Below are positions 1-8,640 of a DNA stretch of 64,000 bases, piece by piece. The number at the start of each line of letters is the position of its first letter. The first letter of the stretch is position 1. The translations under genes and the position numbers were made by a program. The stretch is from positions 1,860,001-1,924,000 of the forward strand of contig NZ_CP008953.1 in assembly GCF_000732925.1 (NCBI RefSeq), in the 5' to 3' direction. The stretch comes from Amycolatopsis japonica (GTDB lineage Bacteria; Actinomycetota; Actinomycetes; Mycobacteriales; Pseudonocardiaceae). A model generated the notes under the pieces. That model had not been told where the DNA came from. It did not search any database and saw nothing but the letters and a program-made list of their open reading frames with translations.

Positions 1-989
1 GCGTCGCGCACATGGCGATCGGCGCGGTGGTCAACGCCGCGTGGGATCTCGCCGCGCGGATCGCCGGGCTCCCCGTCTGGCGGTTCGCCGCCGAGATGTC
101 GCCGGAGGACCTGGTCTCCCTCGTCGATTTCCGGTATCTCTCCGACGCGCTGACCGAACAGGAGGCGCTCGACATCCTCCGCGCCGCCGAACCCGGCCGC
201 GCCGAGCGGATCGCCAAGATCGAGCGCGACGGCTACCGCGCGTACAGCACTTCCCCCGGCTGGCTCGGCTACTCGGACGCGAAACTGGTCCGGCTCGCCG
301 AACAGGCGGTCGCGGACGGCTTCGAGATGATCAAATTGAAGGTCGGCGGGAATCTCGAGGACGACGTCCGCCGGATGAAGCTCGCCCGCGAGACCGTCGG
401 CCCGGACATCCGGGTCGCCGTCGACGCGAACCAGCGCTGGGACGTCTCGACCGCGATCACCTGGATGACCGCGCTGGCCCCGTACGACCCGTACTGGATC
501 GAAGAACCCACCTCGCCGGACGACGTGCTCGGGCACGCCGCGATCGCCAAGGCGCTCGCCCCGATCCGGGTGGCCACCGGCGAGCACGTCCAGAACCGCG
601 TGGTGTTCAAGCAGCTGCTGCAGGCGGGCGCGATCTCGGTACTGCAGCTGGACGCCGCCAGGGTCGGCGGGTTCAACGAGAACCTGGCGATCCTGTTGCT
701 GGCGGCCAAATTCGGCGTCCCGGTCTGTCCGCACGCCGGTGGCGTCGGGCTGTGCGAACTCGTCCGGCACCTGTCGATGTTCGACTTCGTGGCCGTGTCC
801 GGGAGCGACACCGACCGGTCCATCGAATGGGTCGACCACCTCCACGAGCACTTCACCGATCCGGCCGCCGTCGTCGACGGCCGCTACGTCGCCCCGTCCG
901 CGCCGGGCTTCTCGGCCCGGATGCACGACGCGACCCTGCGCCGGTTCACCTTCCCCGACGGTCCAGAGTGGACGGAGACAAACCAGTGA
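1..989 (+). CDS. fucD: L-fuconate dehydratase, C-terminal part (cut by window edge)
   Basis: Enolase-superfamily dehydratase that converts L-fuconate to 2-keto-3-deoxy-L-fuconate in the cytoplasm. The frame is open to base 3, and about 325 residues are visible of a family usually near 430, so the N-terminal capping domain is mostly outside the window. The barrel shows the KLKVGG lysine pair, DANQRWD and [10 protein letters not shown] metal-ligand motifs, a third acidic ligand in TGEH, and CPHAGG. The [17 protein letters not shown] pair is typical of fuconate dehydratases rather than mandelate racemase or muconate enzymes. The stop overlaps the next start by 4 bases (GTGA). The first in-window ATG at 12 is not the true start. 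Confidence 0.88.
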   Translation, partial: VAHMAIGAVVNAAWDLAARIAGLPVWRFAAEMSPEDLVSLVDFRYLSDALTEQEALDILRAAEPGRAERIAKIERDGYRAYSTSPGWLGYSDAKLVRLAEQAVADGFEMIKLKVGGNLEDDVRRMKLARETVGPDIRVAVDANQRWDVSTAITWMTALAPYDPYWIEEPTSPDDVLGHAAIAKALAPIRVATGEHVQNRVVFKQLLQAGAISVLQLDAARVGGFNENLAILLLAAKFGVPVCPHAGGVGLCELVRHLSMFDFVAVSGSDTDRSIEWVDHLHEHFTDPAAVVDGRYVAPSAPGFSARMHDATLRRFTFPDGPEWTETNQ

Positions 990-1747
990 GTGAGTTCGAA
1001 GGCCTCGTCGCCGCCGTCACCGGCGGTGCCTCGGGAATCGGCAGGGCCACCGCCGACCTGCTCGCCGCGCGAGGGGCGAAGGTCGCGGTGCTCGACCTGA
1101 ATCCCGGCGACCTTCCCGAAGGCCTCACCGGATTCCGCTGCGACGTCGGCTCCGACAAGGAGGTTCGGTCGGCGATCGACGCGGTCGCCGAGCGATTCGG
1201 CAGGCTCGACGTCCTGGTCAACAACGCGGGTATCGGCGCGCAGGGCGACGTCACCGCCAACAGCGACGACGAATGGCACCGGGTGCTCGACATCAACGTC
1301 GTCGGCATGGTGCGGCTCGCGCGGGCGGCGTTGCCGCATCTGAAGAACTCGCCGTCGGCCGCGATCGTCAACACCTGTTCGATCGCCGCGTGGGCGGGCC
1401 TGCCCAACCGCGCGCTGTACTCGGCCAGCAAGGGCGCGGTGCTCTCGCTGACCCTGGCGATGGCGACCGATCACCTCGCCGACCGGATCCGCGTCAACTG
1501 CGTCTGCCCCGGCACCGCGGACACGCCGTGGGTCGGCAGGCTGCTCGACGCCGCGGGCGATCCGGAGGCCGAACGCGCCGCGCTGGCCGCCCGTCAGCCG
1601 ATGGGCAGGCTGGTCACCGCGGACGAGGTCGCGAACGCGGTCGTGTATCTCGCCAGCCCGCTGTCGGCTTCGACCACCGGCACGGCGCTCGCGGTCGACG
1701 GAGGGATGTACGGGTTGCGTCCGCGCGGCCCGGTCCACCACCAGTAG
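986..1747 (+). CDS. SDR dehydrogenase, probable 2-keto-3-deoxy-L-fuconate dehydrogenase
   Basis: A 253-residue short-chain dehydrogenase. It has the [10 protein letters not shown] cofactor motif near residues 12-21, NNAG near 80, and the YSASK catalytic Tyr-Lys near 145-149. The GTG start at 986 lies inside the fucD stop, so translation is probably coupled. In oxidative L-fucose pathways the enzyme after fuconate dehydratase is an SDR that oxidises 2-keto-3-deoxy-L-fuconate at C4, and the position here fits that. The substrate is inferred from context; the fold and cofactor class are seen directly. Confidence 0.8.
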   Translation: MSEFEGLVAAVTGGASGIGRATADLLAARGAKVAVLDLNPGDLPEGLTGFRCDVGSDKEVRSAIDAVAERFGRLDVLVNNAGIGAQGDVTANSDDEWHRVLDINVVGMVRLARAALPHLKNSPSAAIVNTCSIAAWAGLPNRALYSASKGAVLSLTLAMATDHLADRIRVNCVCPGTADTPWVGRLLDAAGDPEAERAALAARQPMGRLVTADEVANAVVYLASPLSASTTGTALAVDGGMYGLRPRGPVHHQ

Positions 1748-1772
1748 TTTCGCTGCCATCAAGGAGGATGCG

Positions 1773-2810
1773 GTGCGTACGAGGGTGATCAAGGTGGCCG
1801 CCGCGGCCACCGCGCTCGGGCTGGCGCTGTCGGCCTGTGGGTCCACTAAGAACAACGCAGCCACTGCTCCCCAGGGCGGGGGCGGCAAGGTCGGCGCGAC
1901 GATCCCGTTGCTGACCTCGCCGTTCTGGCAGGCCTACAACAACTACGTACCGCAGAAGGCGAAGGAACAGGGCGTCGAGGCGCTGCCCACGGTCAACGCG
2001 GACAGCGATCCGGCGAAGCAGATCACCGACATCAACACCTTGCTCAACCAGGGCGTCAAGGGCCTGGTCGTGACGCCGCTGGACTCCGCCGCCGTCGTGG
2101 CCGGCCTCAAGGCGGCGGAGAACAAGGGTGTCCCGGTGGTGGCCGTCGACGTGGCGCCGGAGGGCGGCAAGGTCGCGATGGTGGTGCGCGCGGACAACAA
2201 GGCGTACGGCACCAAGGCCTGCGAGGCGATCGGCGCGAAGGTCACTTCGGGCAAGGTCGTGCAGGTCATGGGCGACCTGGCCTCGGTCAACGGCCGCGAC
2301 CGCTCCGAAGCGTTCCGTCAGTGCATGAAGACGAAGTTCCCGGGCGTCCAGGTGCTGGAGGTCGCCGCCGAATGGAAGGCGGACAAGGCTTCGTCCGGCC
2401 TGGACAGCCTGCTGACCGCGCACCCGGACATCAAGGCCGTGTACATGCAGGCGGGCGGGGTGTACCTGGCGCCGACGCAGCAAGCGCTCAAACGCAAGAA
2501 CCTCTCCTTCCCGGTCGGCGACCCGAAGCACGTCGTGCTGGTCAGCAACGACGGCATTCCCCAGGAGCTGGCCGCGATCCGCGCGGGCGAACTCGACGCG
2601 ACCGTCTCCCAGCCCGCCGACGACTACGCCAAGTACGGCATGTACTGGATCAAGAAGGCGATGGCGGGGGAGACCTTCAAGGCGGGGCCGACCGATCACG
2701 GCAGCACCGTCGTCGAGGTCCGGCCGGGGATCCTCGAAGACCAGCTCCCCGCGCCCGTCGTCACCAAGGACAACGTGGACGACAAGGCACTCTGGGGGAA
2801 CAACCTGTGA
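1773..2810 (+). CDS. sugar ABC transporter substrate-binding lipoprotein
   Basis: A 345-residue periplasmic-binding-type (RbsB-like) lipoprotein. The N-terminus is a signal peptide ending in the lipobox LSAC (Cys about residue 22), so the mature protein should be lipid-anchored outside the membrane. The ribosome site AAGGAGG at 1761-1767 fixes the GTG start at 1773. The ribose/galactose family fold shows in NADSDPAKQI, a repeated lobe architecture and VSNDGIPQEL near the C-terminal hinge. It is followed with 4-base overlaps by its ATPase and permease. Ligand inferred: L-fucose or a related 6-deoxy sugar, because the flanking enzymes degrade it. Confidence 0.85.
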   Translation: MRTRVIKVAAAATALGLALSACGSTKNNAATAPQGGGGKVGATIPLLTSPFWQAYNNYVPQKAKEQGVEALPTVNADSDPAKQITDINTLLNQGVKGLVVTPLDSAAVVAGLKAAENKGVPVVAVDVAPEGGKVAMVVRADNKAYGTKACEAIGAKVTSGKVVQVMGDLASVNGRDRSEAFRQCMKTKFPGVQVLEVAAEWKADKASSGLDSLLTAHPDIKAVYMQAGGVYLAPTQQALKRKNLSFPVGDPKHVVLVSNDGIPQELAAIRAGELDATVSQPADDYAKYGMYWIKKAMAGETFKAGPTDHGSTVVEVRPGILEDQLPAPVVTKDNVDDKALWGNNL

Positions 2811-4327
2811 GCGCGCTGCCCGCCGGGTCCGCCGCCGTGCCGGTGGTCAGCGCACAGGGTGTCGGCAAACGCTACGGACCGACCGTGGCGCTGTCCGACG
2901 TCAGCCTCACCGTGCGCCCCGGCGAGTCGCACGCGCTCGTCGGCCGCAACGGGGCCGGGAAATCGACGCTCGTCTCCATCCTCACCGGACTGTCCAAAAC
3001 GGACACAGGTCACGTCGAGTTCGGCGGCGTCCCCGCGCCGCCCTTGTCCAAACAGGACGACTGGAAACGCGCGGTCGCCTGCGTCTACCAGCACGCGATG
3101 GTCGTCCCGCAGCTGACCGTCGCGGAGAACCTGTTCCTCAACCGCCAGTCCGGTAAGGGGTTCGCGATCGGCTGGCAGCGATTGCGCCGTCAGGCAAGGG
3201 ATCTGCTCGACTCCTGGGACGTGGGGGTCGACGTCGACACCCCGGCGGGCGAGCTCTCGGTCGAGGACCGACAGTTCGTCGAGATCGCGAGGGCGCTCTC
3301 CTACGGCGCCCGGTTCATCGTGCTCGACGAGCCGACGGCGCAGCTGGACAGCCAGGCGATCGACCGGCTTTTCGCGCGGATGCGTCAGATGCAGGCGAAC
3401 GGCGTGACGTTCCTGTTCATCTCGCACCACCTCCACGAGGTCTACGAGGTGTGCCAGGCGGTCACCGTGCTGCGCGACGCCAAGCACATCCTGACCGCGC
3501 CGGTCTCCGAGGTCGGCCGGGCCGAGCTGATCGACGCGATGACCGGCGAACAGGGCGGGCTTTCCGTCCGCGACGCCTCCACGCGCGAGGCGTTGGCCGA
3601 GGACGCCGCCGAGGTCCTGGCCGTCGACGGGCTTTCCGGTGACGGCTTCGCGGATGTGACGTTCCGGATCCACCGCGGCGAGGTGATCGGGCTCGCGGGC
3701 AGCAACGCCAGCGGCAAGCATCAGGTCGCCGAAACCGTGTACGGACTGCGTCCGCCGTCCTCCGGCACGGTCCGGGTGGACGGGAAACCGTTGAAACCGG
3801 GCGACATCCCGGCCGCGATCCGCGCCGGGATCGGCTGTGTGCCGAGGGATCGCCATCACGAAGGACTGGTGCTGGAGCATTCCATCGCCGACAACGCCAC
3901 ACTGTCCATTTTGGATCGCATGGGCAAGGGTGGTCTCGCGGCACCGGGCGCGCGGTACGGCCGGGCCGTGCGAGCGTTGCGGGATTACGACATCGTCGCG
4001 GCCGACGCGGACCAGCCGGTGTCCGACCTTTCCGGCGGCAACCAGCAGAAGGTCGTCCTGGCCCGCGCGCTGGCCGGTGATCCGCGCCTGGTGGTGCTGA
4101 TCAACCCGACCGCGGGAGTGGACGTCAAATCGAAGGAGGCGCTGCTCGCGGTCGTCGACCGGGTGCGGGCCGAGGGCAAGGCGGTGCTGATCGTCAGCGA
4201 CGAGCTGGACGATCTCCGCCTGAGCGACCGGGTGCTGGTGCTGCGTGCCGGCGCCGTGGTCGCCGAACACCGGGCGGGCTGGTCCGACGGCGACCTGGTG
4301 GCCGACATCGAAGGAGTCGAGCGGTGA
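2807..4327 (+). CDS. sugar ABC transporter, double ATP-binding protein (RbsA type)
   Basis: A 506-residue protein with two ATP-binding cassettes. The first has Walker A GRNGAGKST (about 46-54), the signature-like LSVEDRQFVEIARAL and Walker B FIVLDEPTAQ (about 170). The second has a degenerate P-loop GSNASGKH (about 297) but a good signature LSGGNQQK (about 408). Its Walker B reads VVLINPTAGVDV, so the usual Asp-Glu pair is replaced by Ile-Asn. Asymmetric cassettes are common in RbsA-type importers; the second site is probably catalytically weak. The GTG start at 2807 overlaps the preceding stop by 4 bases. Confidence 0.88.
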   Translation: MSALPAGSAAVPVVSAQGVGKRYGPTVALSDVSLTVRPGESHALVGRNGAGKSTLVSILTGLSKTDTGHVEFGGVPAPPLSKQDDWKRAVACVYQHAMVVPQLTVAENLFLNRQSGKGFAIGWQRLRRQARDLLDSWDVGVDVDTPAGELSVEDRQFVEIARALSYGARFIVLDEPTAQLDSQAIDRLFARMRQMQANGVTFLFISHHLHEVYEVCQAVTVLRDAKHILTAPVSEVGRAELIDAMTGEQGGLSVRDASTREALAEDAAEVLAVDGLSGDGFADVTFRIHRGEVIGLAGSNASGKHQVAETVYGLRPPSSGTVRVDGKPLKPGDIPAAIRAGIGCVPRDRHHEGLVLEHSIADNATLSILDRMGKGGLAAPGARYGRAVRALRDYDIVAADADQPVSDLSGGNQQKVVLARALAGDPRLVVLINPTAGVDVKSKEALLAVVDRVRAEGKAVLIVSDELDDLRLSDRVLVLRAGAVVAEHRAGWSDGDLVADIEGVER

Positions 4328-5340
4328 CCGAACTGATGACCGATCCGAAGACTTCGACGCTCGCGGCCCCGCCGAAGCGCCGGAAGTTCCGCTGGCTGCG
4401 CGAACTCGCGCTCGTGCCGGCGCTCATCGTGGTGCTGATCATCGGAGGACTGATCAGCGACACGTTCCTGACCTTCGGCAGCATCGTCGGGATCCTGTCC
4501 GCCTCGGCCGCGCTGTCGATGGTGGTGCTGGGCGAATCGCTCGTACTGCTGACCGGGAAGTTCGACCTGTCACTGGAATCCACCATGGGCATGGCGCCCG
4601 CACTGGGCGCGATGCTGGTCATCCCGGTGGCTTCTTCGGGTTTCGGCACCGAGATCCCCGGTTTCGCGGGCATCCTCGCCGTGCTGGTGGCCGGTGCCGC
4701 GGTCGGCTTCGTGAACGGTTTCCTGATCGTCAAACTGAAGCTGAACGCCTTCATCGTCACGCTCGCGATGCTGACGGTGCTGCGCGGCACGCAGATCGGC
4801 TCCACCCAGGGGAAGACGCTCTTCGACCAGCTGGACGTGTTCACCGCGCTGGCCACGACGACGTTCATCGGGCTGCCGATGTCGGTGTGGCTGGCCGCGG
4901 CGCTGTTCACCGCGTTCGGGCTGGGCCTGCGGTATCACCGGATCGGACGGTCGCTTTACGCCATCGGCGGCAACTCCGAAGCCGCGCGGGCCGCCGGTAT
5001 CCGCGTCGACCGGATCTCGTGGGGCGTCTTCGTCGTGGCCGGTGTGCTGGCCGCGCTGGGTGGGCTCGCGTACACCGGCTACGTCGGTGCGCTCGGCGCG
5101 GACCAGGGCGACGGATTGATCCTTCAGGTGTTCGCCGCTGCGGTGATCGGCGGTGTCTCACTGGACGGCGGGAAGGGCACCCTGGTCGGGGCGCTCACCG
5201 GTGTGCTGCTGCTGCAGACCGTCACCAACCTGCTGCAGGTGGCGCAGGTGCCGCCGGAATGGCTCAAGGCGATCTACGGCGTGATCATCCTGGTCGCGTT
5301 GATCATTTCCCGCTATGCCGGTGGGAAGGCCCAGACCTAG
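4324..5340 (+). CDS. sugar ABC transporter permease (RbsC type)
   Basis: A 338-residue integral membrane protein of the ribose/xylose permease family with about 8-10 hydrophobic segments. A cytoplasmic N-terminal stretch of about 30 residues (PPKRRKFRWLREL) precedes the first helix. It shows the family motifs GKFDLSLEST, which follows the second helix region, and GGNSEAARAAGI in the cytoplasmic coupling loop. The GTG start overlaps the ATPase stop by 4 bases. It is the last gene of the left transporter operon and is followed by a strong hairpin. Confidence 0.88.
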   Translation: MTELMTDPKTSTLAAPPKRRKFRWLRELALVPALIVVLIIGGLISDTFLTFGSIVGILSASAALSMVVLGESLVLLTGKFDLSLESTMGMAPALGAMLVIPVASSGFGTEIPGFAGILAVLVAGAAVGFVNGFLIVKLKLNAFIVTLAMLTVLRGTQIGSTQGKTLFDQLDVFTALATTTFIGLPMSVWLAAALFTAFGLGLRYHRIGRSLYAIGGNSEAARAAGIRVDRISWGVFVVAGVLAALGGLAYTGYVGALGADQGDGLILQVFAAAVIGGVSLDGGKGTLVGALTGVLLLQTVTNLLQVAQVPPEWLKAIYGVIILVALIISRYAGGKAQT

Positions 5341-5358
5341 CCCCCTCGCCGATGCGAT

Positions 5359-5401
5359 GAACGGTCCTTTCCTTGCAAATTTTGCGAGGAAAGGACCGTT
5401 C
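5359..5401. terminator. hairpin between convergent fucose permease and GntR gene
   Basis: An inverted repeat with arms of about 21 bases (5359-5379 and 5380-5401, one internal mismatch) centred on an AAATTTT stretch. It lies between two genes whose 3' ends face each other, so it can act as a terminator from both sides. The arm core CGGTCCTTTCCT belongs to the same style of intergenic palindrome seen elsewhere in the window. Confidence 0.6.
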
Positions 5402-5450
5402 CTAGCGCGCGAAGGGCCGGTTAGAGGACGTGAGAGAGGAGAGAGCGGTG

Positions 5451-6161
5451 TCAGGAAGCTTCGGCGGCCGTGGTGGGGTCGTCGGCGGTGCCGAGCGCGT
5501 TGCGGAGCCACTGCTCCACCCCGGCCACGTGCACGGTGGCCCACGAACGCGCGAGCTCGGGCTCACGGGCCGCGATGGCCTCGTAGATCGCCGTGTGCTG
5601 CTCGCGGGTCTTCGCGACCGCGCCCTCCTGGGTGAGCCCGCGCCAGATGCGGGCGCGCGCGGTGGGGCCGGACAGGCTGTCCAGCAGCGAGCACAGCACC
5701 GGATTGCCGGAGCCGTCGGCGATCTTGCGGTGGAACTGCAGGTCGTTCGCGACCAGCGCCTCCACCGTCGGCGAATCGGCCAGCTCGTCGAGCAGGCGGC
5801 CTAGTTCCGCGATGTCCTCGTCGCTCATGTGCAGTGCGGCCAGCGCCGTCGCCGCCGGTTCGAGGATCCGGCGGACGGCGAGGAAGTCCAGCACGGTGTC
5901 GTCGCGGTGGAAGTCCACCACGAACGTCATCGCGTCGAGCAGGAGATTCGGTTCGAGGCTGGTGACGTACGTCCCGTCGCCCTGGCGGACGTCGAGCACG
6001 CGGATCAGGCACAGCGCCTTCACCGCTTCGCGCAGCGAACTGCGGGACAGGCCGAGCCGCTGGGCCAGTTCGGCCTCCTTCGGCAGCCTGTCGCCCGGAG
6101 CAAGCTCGCCGGAGATGATCATGTCCTTGATCTTGTCGATCGCGACATCGGTGACCGGCAT
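5451..6161 (-). CDS. FadR-subfamily GntR transcriptional regulator
   Basis: A 236-residue repressor-type protein. An N-terminal winged helix-turn-helix (residues about 1-70; LPKEAELAQRLGLSRSSLREA recognition region) is followed by an all-helical FCD ligand-binding domain (about 85-220) with the metal/acid-ligand histidines FHRKI and QHTAI. It is divergent to the mutarotase-dehydrogenase-lactonase operon and next to the transporter operon, so it is the probable local fucose-pathway regulator. The effector, a pathway sugar acid, is inferred. Confidence 0.82.
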   Translation of the reverse strand: MPVTDVAIDKIKDMIISGELAPGDRLPKEAELAQRLGLSRSSLREAVKALCLIRVLDVRQGDGTYVTSLEPNLLLDAMTFVVDFHRDDTVLDFLAVRRILEPAATALAALHMSDEDIAELGRLLDELADSPTVEALVANDLQFHRKIADGSGNPVLCSLLDSLSGPTARARIWRGLTQEGAVAKTREQHTAIYEAIAAREPELARSWATVHVAGVEQWLRNALGTADDPTTAAEAS

Positions 6162-6240
6162 GTTCCACCGCCCTCCCCGAAGACCTCGGATGTTTGAGTG
6201 TTAGTTGACAGAGTGCCATGTTTCGAATGAAGGAGGCGCG

Positions 6241-6570
6241 GTGACCCACGGTGTCGCACTACAAAGAGTGGCACTCCACACCCGGCTGAAGCCGGGCAAG
6301 GAGGCCGAATACGAGTCGGTCCACGCCGTCATCCCGCCCGACCTGGACGAAGCCCTGCGCGGTGCGGGTGTGCGTTCGTGGCGGATCTGGCGGGACGGTC
6401 TCGACCTGTTCCACGTGGTCGAGGTCGAGGACTACGCGAAGATGCGTGCGGTCCTGCGCGATCATCCGGCCAACATTCCCTGGCAGGCGCGGATGTCCGA
6501 ACTGCTCGACGTCGAAGACGACTACTCGGGCAACGATTCGGGTATCGGCCTCGTCTGGGAGCTTCCGTGA
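6241..6570 (+). CDS. L-rhamnose/L-fucose mutarotase family protein
   Basis: A 109-residue member of the RhaM/FucU-like dimeric alpha-beta barrel mutarotases. It opens with LHTRLKPGKEAEYESVH and carries WRIWRDGLDLFHVVEVEDY and the Trp of IPWQARM, typical of this family. The start is set at GTG 6241, because AAGGAGG at 6230-6236 is correctly spaced for it; an in-frame ATG at 6205 has no ribosome site. It interconverts anomers so that the following pyranose dehydrogenase receives its preferred form. The stop overlaps the next GTG by 4 bases. Confidence 0.8.
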   Translation: MTHGVALQRVALHTRLKPGKEAEYESVHAVIPPDLDEALRGAGVRSWRIWRDGLDLFHVVEVEDYAKMRAVLRDHPANIPWQARMSELLDVEDDYSGNDSGIGLVWELP

Positions 6571-7538
6571 AGATTCCCCTGTCCCCGCTGGGGCTCGGCT
6601 GCGCGCAGCTGGGCAACCTCTACCACGCCATCACCGACGAAACGGCCGAAGCGACCGTCCGCCAGGCGTGGGACGAAGGCATCCGGTACTTCGACACCGC
6701 CCCGCACTACGGGCTCGGGCTGTCGGAACGACGGCTGGGCGCGGCACTTTCGGCGTATCCCCGCGCGGACTTCGTGGTGTCGACCAAGGTCGGCCGGGTA
6801 CTGGAGCCCGATCCCGACGGCGCTTCGCGGACCGACTCGCAAGGTTTCGTCGTTCCCGCCGCGTACAAACGACGGTGGGACTTCAGCCGCGACGGGATCC
6901 TCCGGTCGCTTGAGGACAGTCTGGAGCGACTCGGGCTCGACCGCGTCGACGTCGTCTACGTGCACGACCCCGACGAGCACTTCGAGGACACCGTCGACGG
7001 AGCCTTCCCCGCGCTGCTCGAACTGCGCGAGCAGGGTGTCGTCGACGCCATCGGCGCCGGGATGAACCAGGCGCCGATGCTCGCGGAGTTCGTCCGCCGG
7101 TTCGATCTCGACGTGATCCTGCTGGCGGGCCGGTACACCCTGCTCGACCAGCCCGCCCTCGACGATCTCCTCCCGCTGTGCGCGGAACGCGGAGTGGACG
7201 TGGTGGCGGGCGGCGCGTTCAACGCCGGGATCCTCGCCACCGCGACGCCGGGCACGATGTACGACTACGCCGAGGCCCCCACCGAACTGGTCGAACGCGC
7301 CCAGCGGATCGCCGAGGTCTGCGCGCGGCACGGTGTCGAACTCCCGCAAGCCGCGCTGGCGCTGCCCGCCGCGCATCCGTCGGTGGTGTCCGTCGTCGTC
7401 GGCGCGCACGATCCGGGCCAGGTCCGGCTCAACGCCGAACGCTTCCGCCGCCCGGTGCCGCGCGAGTTGTGGACGGACCTGATCCGTGCGGGACTGTTGC
7501 GTGAGGACACCGTGCTGCGGGAGGAAGGACAGTCGTGA
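6567..7538 (+). CDS. aldo-keto reductase, probable L-fucose (D-threo-aldose) 1-dehydrogenase
   Basis: A 323-residue aldo-keto reductase barrel. Visible motifs are GLGCAQLGNLY at the N-terminus, DTAPHYGLGLSERRLG with the catalytic Asp/Tyr, STKVGR with the catalytic Lys, and the VYVHDPD histidine. This pattern is that of the bacterial D-threo-aldose 1-dehydrogenase group, which oxidises L-fucose to L-fuconolactone with NAD(P). It sits between a mutarotase and a lactonase with 4-base overlaps on both sides, matching the pathway order. Confidence 0.83.
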   Translation: MKIPLSPLGLGCAQLGNLYHAITDETAEATVRQAWDEGIRYFDTAPHYGLGLSERRLGAALSAYPRADFVVSTKVGRVLEPDPDGASRTDSQGFVVPAAYKRRWDFSRDGILRSLEDSLERLGLDRVDVVYVHDPDEHFEDTVDGAFPALLELREQGVVDAIGAGMNQAPMLAEFVRRFDLDVILLAGRYTLLDQPALDDLLPLCAERGVDVVAGGAFNAGILATATPGTMYDYAEAPTELVERAQRIAEVCARHGVELPQAALALPAAHPSVVSVVVGAHDPGQVRLNAERFRRPVPRELWTDLIRAGLLREDTVLREEGQS

Positions 7539-8359
7539 TCGACGCGCACCACCACCTTTGGGACCCGTCGCGGCGGGATTACCCGTGGATGACCGGCACG
7601 GCGCTGGAACCGATCCGGCGTCCGTACACAGTGGACGATCTCCGCGCGGTGACGAAGGCGGCGGGGGTGAAGGGGACCGTGCTGGTGCAGACGGTCTCGT
7701 CGGAGGAGGAGACGCGCGAATTCCTTTCCGCGGCGCAGGATGAACCGCTGATCACCGGCGTCGTCGGCTGGACCGACCTCACCGCTCCCGACGTCGCCGA
7801 GCGCGTGGCCGCGTTTTCCGGGCCGCTGGTGGGAATCCGGCACCAGGTCGAGGACGAGCCGGACCCGTCGTGGCTGACGCGGCCCGAGGTCCTGCGCGGT
7901 CTCGCGGCCCTCGGCGAGGCCGGGCTGACGTACGACCTCCTGGTGAAACCGCCGCAGCTTCCCGCGGCCCTCGCCGCCGCGAAAGCGTTGCCGGATCAGG
8001 TTTTCGTCCTCGACCACGCCGCGAAGCCGCCGATCGCCTCGGGCGAATGGCAGCCGTGGGCGGACGGTGTCGCGGCCTTGGGGGAGCTGGACAACGTGTA
8101 CTGCAAGCTTTCGGGGCTGGTGACCGAGGCGGACTGGGCACGGTGGAAGGTCGGCCAGCTGGCGCGCTGGTCCGAGCACGTGCTGGAGTCGTTCGGGGCT
8201 TCGCGGCTGATGTTCGGCTCCGACTGGCCGGTCTGCGAACTGGCGGCCGCGTACGAGGTCGTCGTGGACACGGCGTTTTCGCTGACGGGTTCGCTGAGCG
8301 ACGCCGAGCGGCTGGACTTCTTCGACGGGACGGCGCGGCGGGCTTATCGCCTTACGTGA
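7535..8359 (+). CDS. amidohydrolase-2 family lactonase, probable L-fuconolactonase
   Basis: A 274-residue metal-dependent TIM-barrel hydrolase. It starts MIDAHHHLWDP with the metal-binding His cluster, contains VLDHAAKPPI with the second histidine, YCKLSGL, and the terminal metal aspartate in FGSDWPV. This is the signature set of amidohydrolase-2 sugar lactonases. It would open L-fuconolactone to L-fuconate, the substrate of FucD at the left edge. It is the last gene of the operon and is followed by a hairpin. Confidence 0.82.
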   Translation: MIDAHHHLWDPSRRDYPWMTGTALEPIRRPYTVDDLRAVTKAAGVKGTVLVQTVSSEEETREFLSAAQDEPLITGVVGWTDLTAPDVAERVAAFSGPLVGIRHQVEDEPDPSWLTRPEVLRGLAALGEAGLTYDLLVKPPQLPAALAAAKALPDQVFVLDHAAKPPIASGEWQPWADGVAALGELDNVYCKLSGLVTEADWARWKVGQLARWSEHVLESFGASRLMFGSDWPVCELAAAYEVVVDTAFSLTGSLSDAERLDFFDGTARRAYRLT

Positions 8360-8380
8360 GAGGCAAGGACGTCTGGCCGA

Positions 8381-8423
8381 GTGGGGAGGATTCGGGACGC
8401 TGAACGTCCGAAATCTTCCCCGC
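8381..8423. terminator. hairpin downstream of the lactonase gene
   Basis: Arms 8381-8399 and 8405-8423 pair at 15 of 19 positions around the loop CTGAA. It lies 22 bases after the lactonase stop, so it is a probable transcription terminator without a marked U-tract. The remaining sequence to 8640 holds one copy of a dispersed repeat (8483-8511) and no gene that I can support. Confidence 0.5.
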
Positions 8424-8482
8424 TCACCGGCCTCGGCTCCGCCAGGGCGGTGTCAAGAAATCACTTTCGCAACGCCCGCCCC

Positions 8483-8511
8483 GCATTAGACGCAGCGAAA
8501 GCTCCCCTCAG
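8483..8511. repeat. dispersed intergenic repeat module (copy of 61335-61363)
   Basis: These 29 bases match the reverse complement of 61335-61363 at 26 positions, including the shared core GACGCAGCGAAAGC. The copy lies between the fucose operon and the sigma factor gene. Its function is unknown. Confidence 0.6.
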
Positions 8512-8640
8512 TCCATCAGGCGCCTTCACAAGACACGACGAAACCCCGGCGGGAAACCGGGGGAAGGAAGAAAGTGGGCGGCGCGGGGTCCGGGCGCCTG
8601 AGAACCGCCGATCGACGACCTGCGGCAGGGGGAGGAAAGA

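Noticed and set aside
41-985. Upstream part of the long open frame leading into the SDR gene
   Set aside because: It overlaps fucD, is Arg/Pro-rich shadow sequence, and the SDR fold begins at the GTG at 986.
884-4270. Long reverse-strand open frames opposite the sugar transporter genes
   Set aside because: High-GC shadow frames; composition is Arg/Asp/Val-rich without any family motif, while the forward frames carry full ABC motifs.
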